A stretch of DNA of 64,000 nt from Ascidiaceihabitans sp039975415. Lineage in GTDB: Bacteria; Pseudomonadota; Alphaproteobacteria; Rhodobacterales; Rhodobacteraceae. The translations under genes were made by a program, and so were the position numbers. Positions within the stretch are counted from its first letter, which is position 1, and the number at the start of each line of letters is the position of its first letter. The stretch lies in the NCBI RefSeq assembly GCF_039975415.1, contig NZ_JBDWHD010000007.1. One strand, given 5' to 3'. Shown piece by piece: positions 25,856 to 34,548 of this stretch. The notes beneath the pieces were generated by a model that worked only from the letters and a program-made list of their open reading frames with translations, was not told where the DNA came from and did no database searches.

Positions 25856-27061
25856 TTAACGGAAGAGAGACAACAAAGTCTGAGGTGCTTGGTTTGCAAT
25901 CGACAAGGATTGAACACCCAGCTGCTGTTGTGTTTGCAGAGCTTGCAAACGAGCAGACACTTCTTCCATGTCCGCATCTACCATCGCGCCGATGCCTGAT
26001 TTCAAAGAGTCAGACAAGTTCGAGATAAACTCGGCTTGGGTAGAGATACGACCTTCCACGGAACCAAATGCGGCTGACGCATCAATTGCTGTATCGATCA
26101 AGGTTTCAATTGAGCCCAAAGCAGCGGCTGCCCCACCGCTAGAGGACACGTCAATTGCAGCCAACGCGCCCAAACCCCCAGCGCCTGCGTTTGTAACCTG
26201 TGCGGACACGGAAACAGAATTGACACTATCGTTTGTGATCACGATCGCATTTGCAGCTGTACCAGGATTGTAGTCCACCCTAATACCTTCAGTACCTGCT
26301 TCGATGGCAGACTTCAGGCCAACGGCGACCACCGCTGCAGTATCAGAGGACGTAACGTCTTCTGATGTCACGGTGTACGAAATTTCACTTTCGCCAAAGC
26401 GCATTGAAATTTTGTCACCTGCAGTCAACTGTGTGTCATCAATGGCTAATGTATCAGTCCCGGTCGTTGCGTCCAGTGAAACACCAAAACTATCACCAGT
26501 GGTTGCTGCTGTACCAGTCGTTAGGGTAAAGACATCTCGTGCAACGTAAGCACCACTGGATAAATCCTGGCCAGCAACGGTGATGGACGAAGATGAGACA
26601 GCACCAGTTGAATCGCGATCAAGCGATGACAAAACGTTTGCTGATGCCGTGTTCCCGTCGACCAAATTCAGTCCGTTGAACTGCGCTGCGGATACAACTG
26701 AAGAGATCTGCTCTTTCAGGGCCGTGACATCATCGTTGATTTTACCACGGTCAACATTGTCTTCTTGGGCAGCAACAATTTTGCCTTTCATTTCTGTCAG
26801 CAGATCAGTGATCGATTCCGATGCGTTCCGCGCAACGGCAACTGACGCTTCGCCCAGTGACAGACTATCAGAAATGGCTTTGAAACCTTTTACATCGGAC
26901 TCCATCACCTTCGAAATGGCCCATACCGCAGAGTTGTCTTTGGCATTAGCGACGGATTTACCAGTTGAGATTTCGTTGGAGGTCATTGCTAGGTTTTTGT
27001 TGATCCCTTTGAGGGTTTGCAACGCAACCATGGCACTGTTGTTTGTAAGAATGCTCGACAT
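25856..27061 (-). CDS. fliC: Flagellin
   Basis: The filament subunit, about 401 residues. The conserved N-terminal D0/D1 region begins MSSILTNNSAMVALQTLKGI and includes ISTGKSVANAKDNSAVWAIS; the C-terminal partner region ends LSIANQAPQTLLSLFR. The middle (about 150-320) is Thr/Ala/Ser-rich and variable, as expected for exposed domains. ATG at 27061 is preferred over GTG at 27067 because AAGGAAAG stands five bases before it. A long leader with possible CtrA boxes lies upstream, and flaF-flbT follow. Confidence 0.97.
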   Translation of the reverse strand: MSSILTNNSAMVALQTLKGINKNLAMTSNEISTGKSVANAKDNSAVWAISKVMESDVKGFKAISDSLSLGEASVAVARNASESITDLLTEMKGKIVAAQEDNVDRGKINDDVTALKEQISSVVSAAQFNGLNLVDGNTASANVLSSLDRDSTGAVSSSSITVAGQDLSSGAYVARDVFTLTTGTAATTGDSFGVSLDATTGTDTLAIDDTQLTAGDKISMRFGESEISYTVTSEDVTSSDTAAVVAVGLKSAIEAGTEGIRVDYNPGTAANAIVITNDSVNSVSVSAQVTNAGAGGLGALAAIDVSSSGGAAAALGSIETLIDTAIDASAAFGSVEGRISTQAEFISNLSDSLKSGIGAMVDADMEEVSARLQALQTQQQLGVQSLSIANQAPQTLLSLFR

Positions 27062-27206
27062 TTGCACTTTCCTTCTTGTGACGCTTTACGTCTGTTTGAT
27101 TCCGACCTGTATGGTCCGGACAGGATGTCATTCTGACAGCTGCATTATCCATTTTTGGAGATGCGCCACTCGTCATGAGTGCGATCCAAACATGCGCCGA
27201 AAAGTG

Positions 27207-27230
27207 CTAACGGTTTGCTAAATTTCCTAA
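27207..27230 (-). promoter_or_regulatory. Candidate CtrA-like repeats upstream of flagellin
   Basis: On the minus strand three TTAG half-sites occur, two of them spaced by exactly seven bases (TTAG-N7-TTAG, 27207-27221). Both halves differ by one base from TTAA, so this is weaker than the other candidates. It lies about 150 bases before the flagellin start, within the 200-base noncoding stretch between flagellin and flgN. Confidence 0.28.
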
Positions 27231-27260
27231 TTCCAATTCATCACATTTTATTCAATCGCT

Positions 27261-27617
27261 TCAGGCTCGTTTTTCGACAGATCGGCTTGTTTGCAAATCA
27301 ACTGTTTTTTTTCTGCCCTGTGCATCGTAGGTGTCCAGCGATCCGCGTATGCGTCGCATCGTCGCCAAGCGGCGCGCAACTGTTCGAATTCCTTCAAGTG
27401 CCGAATTTAACAAGTCTTGGTTGCGCTTGACCTTATCATTCAAGTTTTCCAGTTCGACGCGATCAGTTTCCTCTTGTGCATTAAGTGTTTCAATTAAAAT
27501 TTCTTTCTCTTTCAGTAGAGAAGATATTAATTCAAGATCTCCATCCAATAACGCTCGACGCTCGTCGTCCAGTATACTATCCAGTGCGCTAATTGTGTTT
27601 TGTAAAAGATCATCCAT
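27261..27617 (-). CDS. flgN: FlgN-like flagellar chaperone
   Basis: A 118-residue, highly charged, helical protein. NTISALDSILDDERRALLDGDLELISSLLKEKEILIETL is the FlgN-type pattern of paired helices; a basic tail follows. FlgN is the export chaperone for the hook-filament junction proteins FlgK and FlgL, whose genes are not in the window. It overlaps the flgJ-like gene by eight bases. Confidence 0.8.
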   Translation of the reverse strand: MDDLLQNTISALDSILDDERRALLDGDLELISSLLKEKEILIETLNAQEETDRVELENLNDKVKRNQDLLNSALEGIRTVARRLATMRRIRGSLDTYDAQGRKKTVDLQTSRSVEKRA

Positions 27618-27894
27618 TCTCGTGGCGCTCCTTTAATGAGTTGTAAATTGATTCGGCCAAGCCAATTCCACCAGAACTAACCATTGCTTTGGCATGTTGT
27701 TGGACTAGAAAAGAAGAAAACTGATCTTCGCCAGCACCGCCACCGAAGCTTTCCCGTGATTCGCCAAGACCGGCAGCCTTTAACATCTCGCCTAAAAAAG
27801 TTGCTTCTAGATTCTCCGCCGCTTGACGTAACGCTTTGTCATCCTTTGGCGTTAGGGCTTTCGTTGCTTGGGCACTCTGTGTGATTTCTATCAT
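27610..27894 (-). CDS. Rod-binding protein, FlgJ N-domain only
   Basis: A 94-residue protein with DDKALRQAAENLEATFLGEMLKAAG and the closing GGIGLAESIYNSL, the pattern of the FlgJ N-terminal rod-capping domain. The muramidase domain of enterobacterial FlgJ is absent; alphaproteobacteria usually carry this short form and a separate lytic enzyme. ATG at 27894 fits the GAAGAG spacing better than the in-frame ATG at 27900. Confidence 0.85.
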   Translation of the reverse strand: MIEITQSAQATKALTPKDDKALRQAAENLEATFLGEMLKAAGLGESRESFGGGAGEDQFSSFLVQQHAKAMVSSGGIGLAESIYNSLKERHENG

Positions 27895-27940
27895 GTGCAT
27901 ATCTCTTCAATTGAAAGTACTTTTCAGATAATGCAGGCAA

Positions 27941-27957
27941 ACCAGTAAAGAACTGGT
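27941..27957. promoter_or_regulatory. Short inverted repeat between flgJ-like and fliK
   Basis: ACCAGT and ACTGGT flank AAAGA in the divergent region before fliK. It could be an operator or a leader hairpin. No promoter consensus is clear around it. Confidence 0.25.
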
Positions 27958-28010
27958 AACTATACATGTACATAGTAAGCGTATCGAAGAAGAATTCTTG
28001 GAGCGTTCGG

Positions 28011-29405
28011 GTGCACCCATTACAATCTACATTTTTAAATTCTGTCACCGCTGGTGTAAAATCTACAACTGAAAACAGTATCGAGACTGAAGGTGAAGAT
28101 AGTTTTGAAGATGTGCTGCTGGCCGCGGAACGTGAGCTGGAAGCTGATGGATCTGATAGATTGGACGAAGACCCTGACGAGGTGTTAGTGCATGCTGCAG
28201 ATATTGCGCGGGACGCTGAGACCAAACTGGAAAAACCTTCGACTGCGACCGAAAACACCCTTCAGGACTCAGGTGAAGTTCGAGGCAACAAGGTGCTTCT
28301 GGAAGACACCACAAAAGAGGTGCCAAAAGTGGTTGTGACTGTTCGGGGTTCAGAGAAACCTGAAGAGCAAGTCATCCCTTTTAGCCCAAAGAACTTGAAA
28401 AATTCGATTCAACAAAGCGCACCTGAAGAACATACCGTAGTTGAAACCACTGATGCTGATGCTGGTTCGGCCTCTTTGGGGTTTGAGAAAAAAATAGTCA
28501 GTTCCTCTGTCCGGACGCCTCTGGAGCAAATGATGGTGTTGCCTCCTGGAAGGCAACCGTCGGATATGGCTGCAGAGTCTGTGACGGATACAGCCACCGA
28601 AATTATTAAAAAAGGTGAAGCAGAGATTGGGGTTAAAGCATCTTTGTTTGATACGGCAAACGTTCAAAGACTTGAGTATGATCTGTTAAAAAGTGGGCGT
28701 GGATCCGCGACGCTGGTGGTGAACAAGAGTGATATTGCGGCTGAAGAAGCCCAACTTGACGCCATTGATTTTGACGTTCGGATAACCAAACCAAATCAAC
28801 CTGAGATCATTACACCGAAGGTGTTGTCGCATCCAGTTCAGTCCATATTGCATGCTCAAATGCCGGAAAATTTGCGAAACGCGAACCCTAAAATAGCACA
28901 AATTGCTGACGTTTTGGAAGTGGGTTTAGCGTCAATTGATACCCCCGCGGAAACCAAATCTTCACCATCGCCAATTTTGCCGGCTACGCCGCGCCCGGAT
29001 CATCAGGTTGCGGTAGCAAAGCAATTGATTGAAGCGGTAAAAAGCGCACAAGCTGCGGATAAAGTTATAGAAGTTGCCTTGAACCCTGCGGAATTGGGTA
29101 AAGTTCGTATGATGTTAACTCCTGTTGAAGCCGGAATTTCGGTAAATATCTTAGCTGATCGTTCTGATACGCTTGATTTGCTGCGCAGGCATATCGGTGA
29201 TCTGGAACAATCCTTCATGGACATGGGGTATGACGACATCAACTTCTCATTTGGGCAAAACCCATCAGAACAATCGGACTCTGGCTCAATTTTTGATGAT
29301 GACCCAGAAAGCGTGACCGCACAGGTAGCGCAGTCAAATATTGCTAATAGTGCTTCTGAAAACACGTTGGCCTATGCGTCCAACGGTATTGATATTCGTG
29401 TGTAA
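28011..29405 (+). CDS. fliK: Flagellar hook-length control protein FliK
   Basis: A molecular ruler exported to set hook length and trigger the FlhB switch. About 464 residues: a long, acidic, low-complexity N-terminal part (to about residue 330) and a folded C-terminal Flg_hook domain with VIEVALNPAELGKVRMMLTP and DTLDLLRRHIGDLEQSFMDMG, which is the conserved core. GTG at 28011 is preferred because TTGGAG stands seven bases before it; the ATG at 27966 is the alternative and has no clear ribosome site. It is followed 11 bases later by flgD. Confidence 0.9.
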   Translation: MHPLQSTFLNSVTAGVKSTTENSIETEGEDSFEDVLLAAERELEADGSDRLDEDPDEVLVHAADIARDAETKLEKPSTATENTLQDSGEVRGNKVLLEDTTKEVPKVVVTVRGSEKPEEQVIPFSPKNLKNSIQQSAPEEHTVVETTDADAGSASLGFEKKIVSSSVRTPLEQMMVLPPGRQPSDMAAESVTDTATEIIKKGEAEIGVKASLFDTANVQRLEYDLLKSGRGSATLVVNKSDIAAEEAQLDAIDFDVRITKPNQPEIITPKVLSHPVQSILHAQMPENLRNANPKIAQIADVLEVGLASIDTPAETKSSPSPILPATPRPDHQVAVAKQLIEAVKSAQAADKVIEVALNPAELGKVRMMLTPVEAGISVNILADRSDTLDLLRRHIGDLEQSFMDMGYDDINFSFGQNPSEQSDSGSIFDDDPESVTAQVAQSNIANSASENTLAYASNGIDIRV

Positions 29406-29416
29406 GGATTAAGAAA

Positions 29417-30097
29417 ATGACCCCGATTACCCAGACCAGTACGTTTGCAAATAGTATCGCGATGCAAACAGGACAGCAGCAAGCACCCGCAGAGGCAGGG
29501 TCTGTTCTGTCCTCTGATTTCGAAACATTTTTGCAGATGTTAACCGCGCAGGCAAAGTATCAGGACCCTTTGGAGCCAATTGATTCGTCTGAATACGCGG
29601 CTCAATTGGCTCAATTTTCGATGGTTGAACAGCAAGTGAAGGCAAATGAGCTGTTGTCTGCACTGGGAACCCAAATTGGGGCAGGGAATATGGCCGAGAT
29701 GGGAGGCTGGATTGGTATGGAAGTCCGTAGCGCAGCGCCTGCTCAATTCAGCGGATCTCCAATTACATTGGCGCCGAATCCACCTGCGGCAGCAGATGAG
29801 GTGTTTCTTGTTGTAAGAGATTCAAATGGCGCCGAAGTGCAGCGAATGACCGTACCAAACAGCGCAGAACCGATTGAATGGGCTGGCGTGGGTGATGATC
29901 AAACACCGTTTGAGGACGGCGTGTACAGCTTCGAGCTTGAAGCATATGCGAATGATTCCCTGATCGGTTCCACTGCCGTTGAAAGCTATGCAAGAATCAC
30001 TGAAGTGCGCAGCGAAGGCGGCGCGACTATGCTGGTACTGCAGGGGGGTGTTTTGGTATTCCCTGGTGAAGTCACCGCAATTCGGGAAGATGCTTAA
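29417..30097 (+). CDS. flgD: Flagellar hook assembly scaffold FlgD
   Basis: The hook cap, needed for FlgE polymerisation. The 226 residues contain the diagnostic FLQMLTAQAKYQDPLEPIDSSEYAAQLAQFS, then a FlgD Ig-like/tudor part with GWIGMEVRSAAPAQF and FEDGVYSFELEAY. It follows fliK. Its TAA stop shares three bases with the stop of the convergent ugd gene (TTAA at 30094-30097). flgE is not in the window. Confidence 0.96.
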   Translation: MTPITQTSTFANSIAMQTGQQQAPAEAGSVLSSDFETFLQMLTAQAKYQDPLEPIDSSEYAAQLAQFSMVEQQVKANELLSALGTQIGAGNMAEMGGWIGMEVRSAAPAQFSGSPITLAPNPPAAADEVFLVVRDSNGAEVQRMTVPNSAEPIEWAGVGDDQTPFEDGVYSFELEAYANDSLIGSTAVESYARITEVRSEGGATMLVLQGGVLVFPGEVTAIREDA

Positions 30098-31419
30098 CTT
30101 GAGATGCCGTAGTCTGCCCGTCCGATAGAGGTGTATGCAACGAATCCGGCGCGCTTGGCGTCCTTTTCCGAATAGATGTTTCGCAGATCGGCTAAAGCTG
30201 GTCGCGCCATACGGTTTGCGACGCGTTTCAAGTTTAGGGCGCGAAATTCATTCCATTCGGTCAAAATGACTGTCGCGTCGGCGTTTTGTACCGCTTTGTA
30301 CGCATCGTCCAGCCAGTTGACACCGGGTAGTAGGTCTTGGCCTTCCCGTTGCCCCTGTGGGTCCACAACCCTAACTTTGGCACCTGCACCTACAAGGGCT
30401 GGAACAATCGTTAAGGCCGGAGCATCCCGCATGTCGTCGGTGTTGGGTTTAAACGTCACGCCAAGGATCGCGATCGTTTTTCCGTTTACAGAACCTTCGC
30501 AAATATCGACGATCTTATCGATCATGCGCCGTTTGACTTCATCGTTTACCTTAATGACGGCTTCAGTGATCTGCATAGGCATGGAATGGTCCTGCCCCAT
30601 GCGTGCCAAAGCCTGAGTATCTTTTGGAAAGCAACTGCCGCCATAGCCGGGACCTGCATGCAGAAACTTGTTTCCGATACGCCCGTCTAGCCCCATGCCT
30701 TTAGACACCATTTTCACGTCTGCCCCTGTGCGTTCACACAGGGCGGCAATTTCGTTGATAAAGGTAATTTTGGTAGCCAAAAATGCGTTGGCTGCGTATT
30801 TTATCATCTCTGCGCTTTCCAGATCGGTGGTCATGATTGGAAAATCTCGCAGGTAGAGGGGTCTGTAGACTTCCGCCATGACGTCAGCCGCGCGGTCGTT
30901 TTGCACCCCAACGACAACCCTGTCTGGGCGCATGAAATCATCGATGGCAGCACCTTCACGCAAAAACTCAGGGTTTGATGCGACGTCATATTCGACATCT
31001 GGATTGGCTTTGCTGACGACATGTTTTACTTGTCTGTTTGTTCCAACCGGAACAGTCGATTTGGTTACGATGACGGCATATCCTGTCAGCGCCGTGGCGA
31101 TTTCTTCGGCAGCAGCCATGACATACGTTAAATCCGCGTGCCCGTCGCCGCGTCGGGTTGGCGTACCAACAGCGATAAAAATAGCCTCGGCCCCGTCAAC
31201 AGCCTTTGCCAGGTCCCCCGAAAACGACAGCCGTCCCGCCGCAACATTTTTTGCCATCAATGCATCGAGACCGGGTTCATAAATTGGAACTTTGCCAGCT
31301 TCTAGCATCTCGATCTTTGCGGGATCCTTGTCGACACATACAACATCATGCCCAAAGTCTGAAAAACATACACCGGACACCAATCCGACATACCCGGTGC
31401 CAATCATTGCGATCTTCAT
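30094..31419 (-). CDS. ugd: UDP-glucose 6-dehydrogenase
   Basis: Oxidises UDP-glucose to UDP-glucuronate with two NAD, for surface polysaccharides. The 441 residues start with the Rossmann motif MKIAMIGTGYVGLVSGVCF; the catalytic Cys lies in GPGYGGSCFPKDT near residue 260; ILGVTFKPNTDDMRDAPAL marks the C-terminal NAD/UDP domain. It is a single gene with stops overlapping flgD. With gmd at the other end, sugar-nucleotide enzymes flank the flagellar cluster on both sides. Confidence 0.97.
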   Translation of the reverse strand: MKIAMIGTGYVGLVSGVCFSDFGHDVVCVDKDPAKIEMLEAGKVPIYEPGLDALMAKNVAAGRLSFSGDLAKAVDGAEAIFIAVGTPTRRGDGHADLTYVMAAAEEIATALTGYAVIVTKSTVPVGTNRQVKHVVSKANPDVEYDVASNPEFLREGAAIDDFMRPDRVVVGVQNDRAADVMAEVYRPLYLRDFPIMTTDLESAEMIKYAANAFLATKITFINEIAALCERTGADVKMVSKGMGLDGRIGNKFLHAGPGYGGSCFPKDTQALARMGQDHSMPMQITEAVIKVNDEVKRRMIDKIVDICEGSVNGKTIAILGVTFKPNTDDMRDAPALTIVPALVGAGAKVRVVDPQGQREGQDLLPGVNWLDDAYKAVQNADATVILTEWNEFRALNLKRVANRMARPALADLRNIYSEKDAKRAGFVAYTSIGRADYGISS

Positions 31420-31535
31420 CTGCTCACCTCTTTACGCGGTTTGGGTGCTGGAATGGGCCACGGCACCGCATGTGTCAATATTGGAGGGCCCGTTCGTCAG
31501 TTTTGAACGCATGAAGGGTCTATTCAGGCACAGCC

Positions 31536-32861
31536 TTAAAAATCGAGCATGGCCAACCCGGCATAAACAGCGGGCATTATCACGCGCCTTGCTGCGCCAA
31601 ACGGGAACTGTGCGGGGGGATCTGACATTGCCAAAGGACGTGATACTGCGTCATCCTTCATGACCAATTGACTTAGTAGCTTGCCCACATAGCTGCCCAT
31701 GGCCACGCCGTTCCCGTGAAAACTGAGTCCTGCGAACATGTTCTCCGCATCTGGAACTTGTCCAACAAACGGCAACTGACTGCGGGCAACCGAGACCATG
31801 CCTGACCAATTGTGGGTTATGTCGACCTGCGACCAAGCTGGGAACATTTTCCGAAAATCTCGAAGTGCGGCTTGCATTGAACGTAAGTCGGATTGCGCAG
31901 AAGCTGTTAATCCGCCGCGCATTCCAAACAAAAACCGTCCATCCGGCAATAGCCTGAAATAATGCAATAAATTGCGCGTATCGAAGGCCATCTGAGCGCT
32001 TGTCCAGCCCTGTTCGGCTTGTTCCTGATCGGAAATCGGGCGCGTGACGATCACGTTTGACTGCGTGGGCATGTATCTTCCCGCAAGCCAGTCCGGCACT
32101 GTTTCGCTTGAATATCCGTTGGTCGCGACAATGACTTTGTCGGCTTTCAGTTGGAAATTCCCAACATCCAATACCCACATATTGGCTGTGCGTTCCGCTT
32201 TGACGACATCAGCATTTTCAAAAATGCGGACGCCTGCGTTACTTGCAGCTGTAGCGAGCCCCAAAAGATATTTCCGAGGGTTTAAAGCAAAGCCGATTGG
32301 CGTTGTCATTGCGCCGAAGAATGGACCGGATAAGCCTTGGGCAGCCATGTCATCTTGCGAAGTGTACTGCGGTACAACGCCATAGTTTTCCTCGATCTGC
32401 TCCGCAGATGCCAGCAGGTGGTTCATGTCTTTTGCGCGGTGCGCGACTGCTGTTTCCCCATTCGAGTGGCGATCAACATCCAAACCCAAATTTTGGATCA
32501 AATCGCCGACATATGAAACGGCCAGTTTTTCGGTTTCCCGATAATGCAGGCGATCTTGCTTACCGAACCGTAAATCCAAAAGCGCATCGCTTGCGGTTCC
32601 ACCGCCCAAGCAGCAGAAACCGCCATTGCGCCCCGATGCGCCCCAACCGATTTCGTTCGCGTCCAGCACAACAACGTCCTTGCCCGCTTTTGCCAGATGG
32701 TAGGCTGCGTTCAATCCGGTAAATCCGCCGCCGATGATTGCTATACTGGCGGAATCATCTGCGGTCAGCGATGAAAATTGCGGTATGGTGCAGGTTTCAT
32801 CCCACCAGCAGTGCGCCTTGGGTTCGGGACCATACGCGTAGCTTGGAAAAATGTGCCTCAT
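31536..32861 (-). CDS. FAD-dependent amine oxidoreductase, PuuB-like
   Basis: A 441-residue DAO-family flavoprotein. It has the dinucleotide-binding motif IAIIGGGFTGLNAAYHL near residue 40, GWGASGRNGGFCCLGGG near 75, and the closing segment GLSFHGNGVAMGSYVGKLL. The pattern matches gamma-glutamylputrescine oxidase (PuuB) and related amine oxidases. Its start overlaps the potI stop (ATGA), so it is co-expressed with a polyamine transporter; oxidation of putrescine or a gamma-glutamyl derivative is likely but the exact substrate is inferred. No puuA (glutamylputrescine synthetase) is nearby. Confidence 0.85.
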   Translation of the reverse strand: MRHIFPSYAYGPEPKAHCWWDETCTIPQFSSLTADDSASIAIIGGGFTGLNAAYHLAKAGKDVVVLDANEIGWGASGRNGGFCCLGGGTASDALLDLRFGKQDRLHYRETEKLAVSYVGDLIQNLGLDVDRHSNGETAVAHRAKDMNHLLASAEQIEENYGVVPQYTSQDDMAAQGLSGPFFGAMTTPIGFALNPRKYLLGLATAASNAGVRIFENADVVKAERTANMWVLDVGNFQLKADKVIVATNGYSSETVPDWLAGRYMPTQSNVIVTRPISDQEQAEQGWTSAQMAFDTRNLLHYFRLLPDGRFLFGMRGGLTASAQSDLRSMQAALRDFRKMFPAWSQVDITHNWSGMVSVARSQLPFVGQVPDAENMFAGLSFHGNGVAMGSYVGKLLSQLVMKDDAVSRPLAMSDPPAQFPFGAARRVIMPAVYAGLAMLDF

Positions 32862-33676
32862 GTGATGCGGGCTGCGGATTGTTCTTCTTGCTGCATGCGA
32901 ATGGTTTGGCGCTTTGATGCCAGCGATGCGGTGATCACTCCGACGGATACCAACGCGATCAGGATTGAACTAAGCGCATTGATTTCCGGACTGACGCCCA
33001 ATCTAACAGATGACCAAATTTTCATGGGTAATGTGGTTGCCGATGGGCCTGAAACGAATTGCGCAATGACCAAATCGTCCAGCGATAAGGTAAAGGCTAA
33101 CAACCAACCTGCGACCACTGCGGGCGCAATGATGGGCAAAGTTACCAGCCGAAACGCAGCGAAGGGTGTGGCCCCGAGATCCAGCGCGGCTTCTTCCAAG
33201 GAACGGTCAAATGACATCAGGCGTGACGAGACAACAACCGACACAAAACACATCGAAAACGTGGTATGCGCCAAAACGATTGTCATCGTGCCGCGATCCA
33301 GACCGATGCTGATGAACAACAAAAGCAGCGACAAACCTGTGATCACCTCGGGCATGACCAAGGGCGCATAGATCATGCCGGAAAACAGTGTTCGCCCGAA
33401 AAACCGACCGCCGCGCACTAAGGTATAGGCGGCCATTGTGCCAAGGATTGTGGCACAAGTCGACGACACGACGGCCACTTTCAAGGTGACCCAAGCTGCG
33501 TCCAGAAAGGCCTCGTTCTGAAACAGTTCGCCGTACCATTTTGTGGAAAACCCGGCCCAAACCGTCACAAGCTTTGACTTGTTGAAGCTGTAGATCACAA
33601 GGATCAGCATCGGCAGGTATAGAAACGCAAAACCCAGGGTGAGGGAAACGACATTGAATGGGCTCAGACGGTTCAT
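32858..33676 (-). CDS. potI: Polyamine ABC transporter permease, PotI type
   Basis: A 272-residue inner-membrane permease with six helices. The EAA-type loop reads EEAALDLGATPFAAFRLVTLPIIAPAV near residue 165, the contact to the ATPase. Start and stop overlap neighbours by four bases each. It pairs with the permease at 33673-34548 and the ATPase at 34545-35666. Confidence 0.9.
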   Translation of the reverse strand: MNRLSPFNVVSLTLGFAFLYLPMLILVIYSFNKSKLVTVWAGFSTKWYGELFQNEAFLDAAWVTLKVAVVSSTCATILGTMAAYTLVRGGRFFGRTLFSGMIYAPLVMPEVITGLSLLLLFISIGLDRGTMTIVLAHTTFSMCFVSVVVSSRLMSFDRSLEEAALDLGATPFAAFRLVTLPIIAPAVVAGWLLAFTLSLDDLVIAQFVSGPSATTLPMKIWSSVRLGVSPEINALSSILIALVSVGVITASLASKRQTIRMQQEEQSAARIT

Positions 33677-34548
33677 TGATCCGCCTCCGCTTGGCGTTGT
33701 TCATTGCGTTGAAACAGGACGATGGGAATGATCAAAATCAGCAACAAGATTACGGCTACAGCTGATGCGACGGGCCAATCGCGGTTCGAGAAGAATTCTT
33801 CAAACAGCACTTTACCGATCATCAAAGTACCTGAACCGCCCAGCAACGATGGAATAACAAATTCGCCCAACGCCGGAATAAAGACCAGAAAACACCCTGC
33901 AATGATCCCGTTTTTCGACAATGGAATTGTGACCAACCAAAAGGCCTGCAGGCGTGAGCAGCCTAAATCTTCGGCCGCTTCAATCAAGGAACCATCCAGC
34001 CGTTCCAAAGCTGCGTAGATGGGAAGGATCATGAAGGGGACATAGGTGTAAACGATGCCGATGTAGACAGCGGTGTTGGTGTTCAAGACCACCAAGGGTT
34101 CCGAAATTATGCCAATTCCCATCAAGAATTGGTTCAGGAACCCTTCTGTGCTTAGGATGCCGATCCATGCATAGACCCGTATTAAAAAGCTCGTCCAGAA
34201 AGGTAAAATTACCAACATCATCAAAGTGGCCCGCCATTCCTGAGGGGCGCGTGCCATGGCGTAAGCGATTGGATACCCCACGATCAGCGTTAGAAACGTA
34301 GAGATTAACGCAATGCGGGCCGAGCTTAGGTAGGCTTTCCAGTACAGATCATCCGTGGTCAGGAAGGTGAAGTTTTCGATGTCCAGCTGCGACAGCAAAC
34401 CCCATAATCCGTCTTTCATCGTGGGCGAGTACGGGGGAATAGCCAGCACAGAATCCGACAGCGAGATTTTGAACACCATGACAAATGGCACCAGAAACAA
34501 CGCCAAAAGCCAAATGTAAGGCACTGTTATTAAAAACGTGCGCCTCAT
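33673..34548 (-). CDS. potH: Polyamine ABC transporter permease, PotH type
   Basis: The 291-residue partner permease. It begins MRRTFLITVPYIWLLALFLVPF and has the loop IEAAEDLGCSRLQAFWLVTIPLSKNG near residue 205. The frame is open far upstream to 34860, but ATG at 34548 overlaps the potG stop (ATGA) and fits the family; the upstream part is only the shadow of potG. Confidence 0.9.
   Translation of the reverse strand: MRRTFLITVPYIWLLALFLVPFVMVFKISLSDSVLAIPPYSPTMKDGLWGLLSQLDIENFTFLTTDDLYWKAYLSSARIALISTFLTLIVGYPIAYAMARAPQEWRATLMMLVILPFWTSFLIRVYAWIGILSTEGFLNQFLMGIGIISEPLVVLNTNTAVYIGIVYTYVPFMILPIYAALERLDGSLIEAAEDLGCSRLQAFWLVTIPLSKNGIIAGCFLVFIPALGEFVIPSLLGGSGTLMIGKVLFEEFFSNRDWPVASAVAVILLLILIIPIVLFQRNEQRQAEADQ

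Noticed and set aside
25850..25860. TTAACTTAAC at the end of flagellin as a CtrA box
   Set aside because: The half-sites are not spaced by seven bases and it lies at a 3' end.
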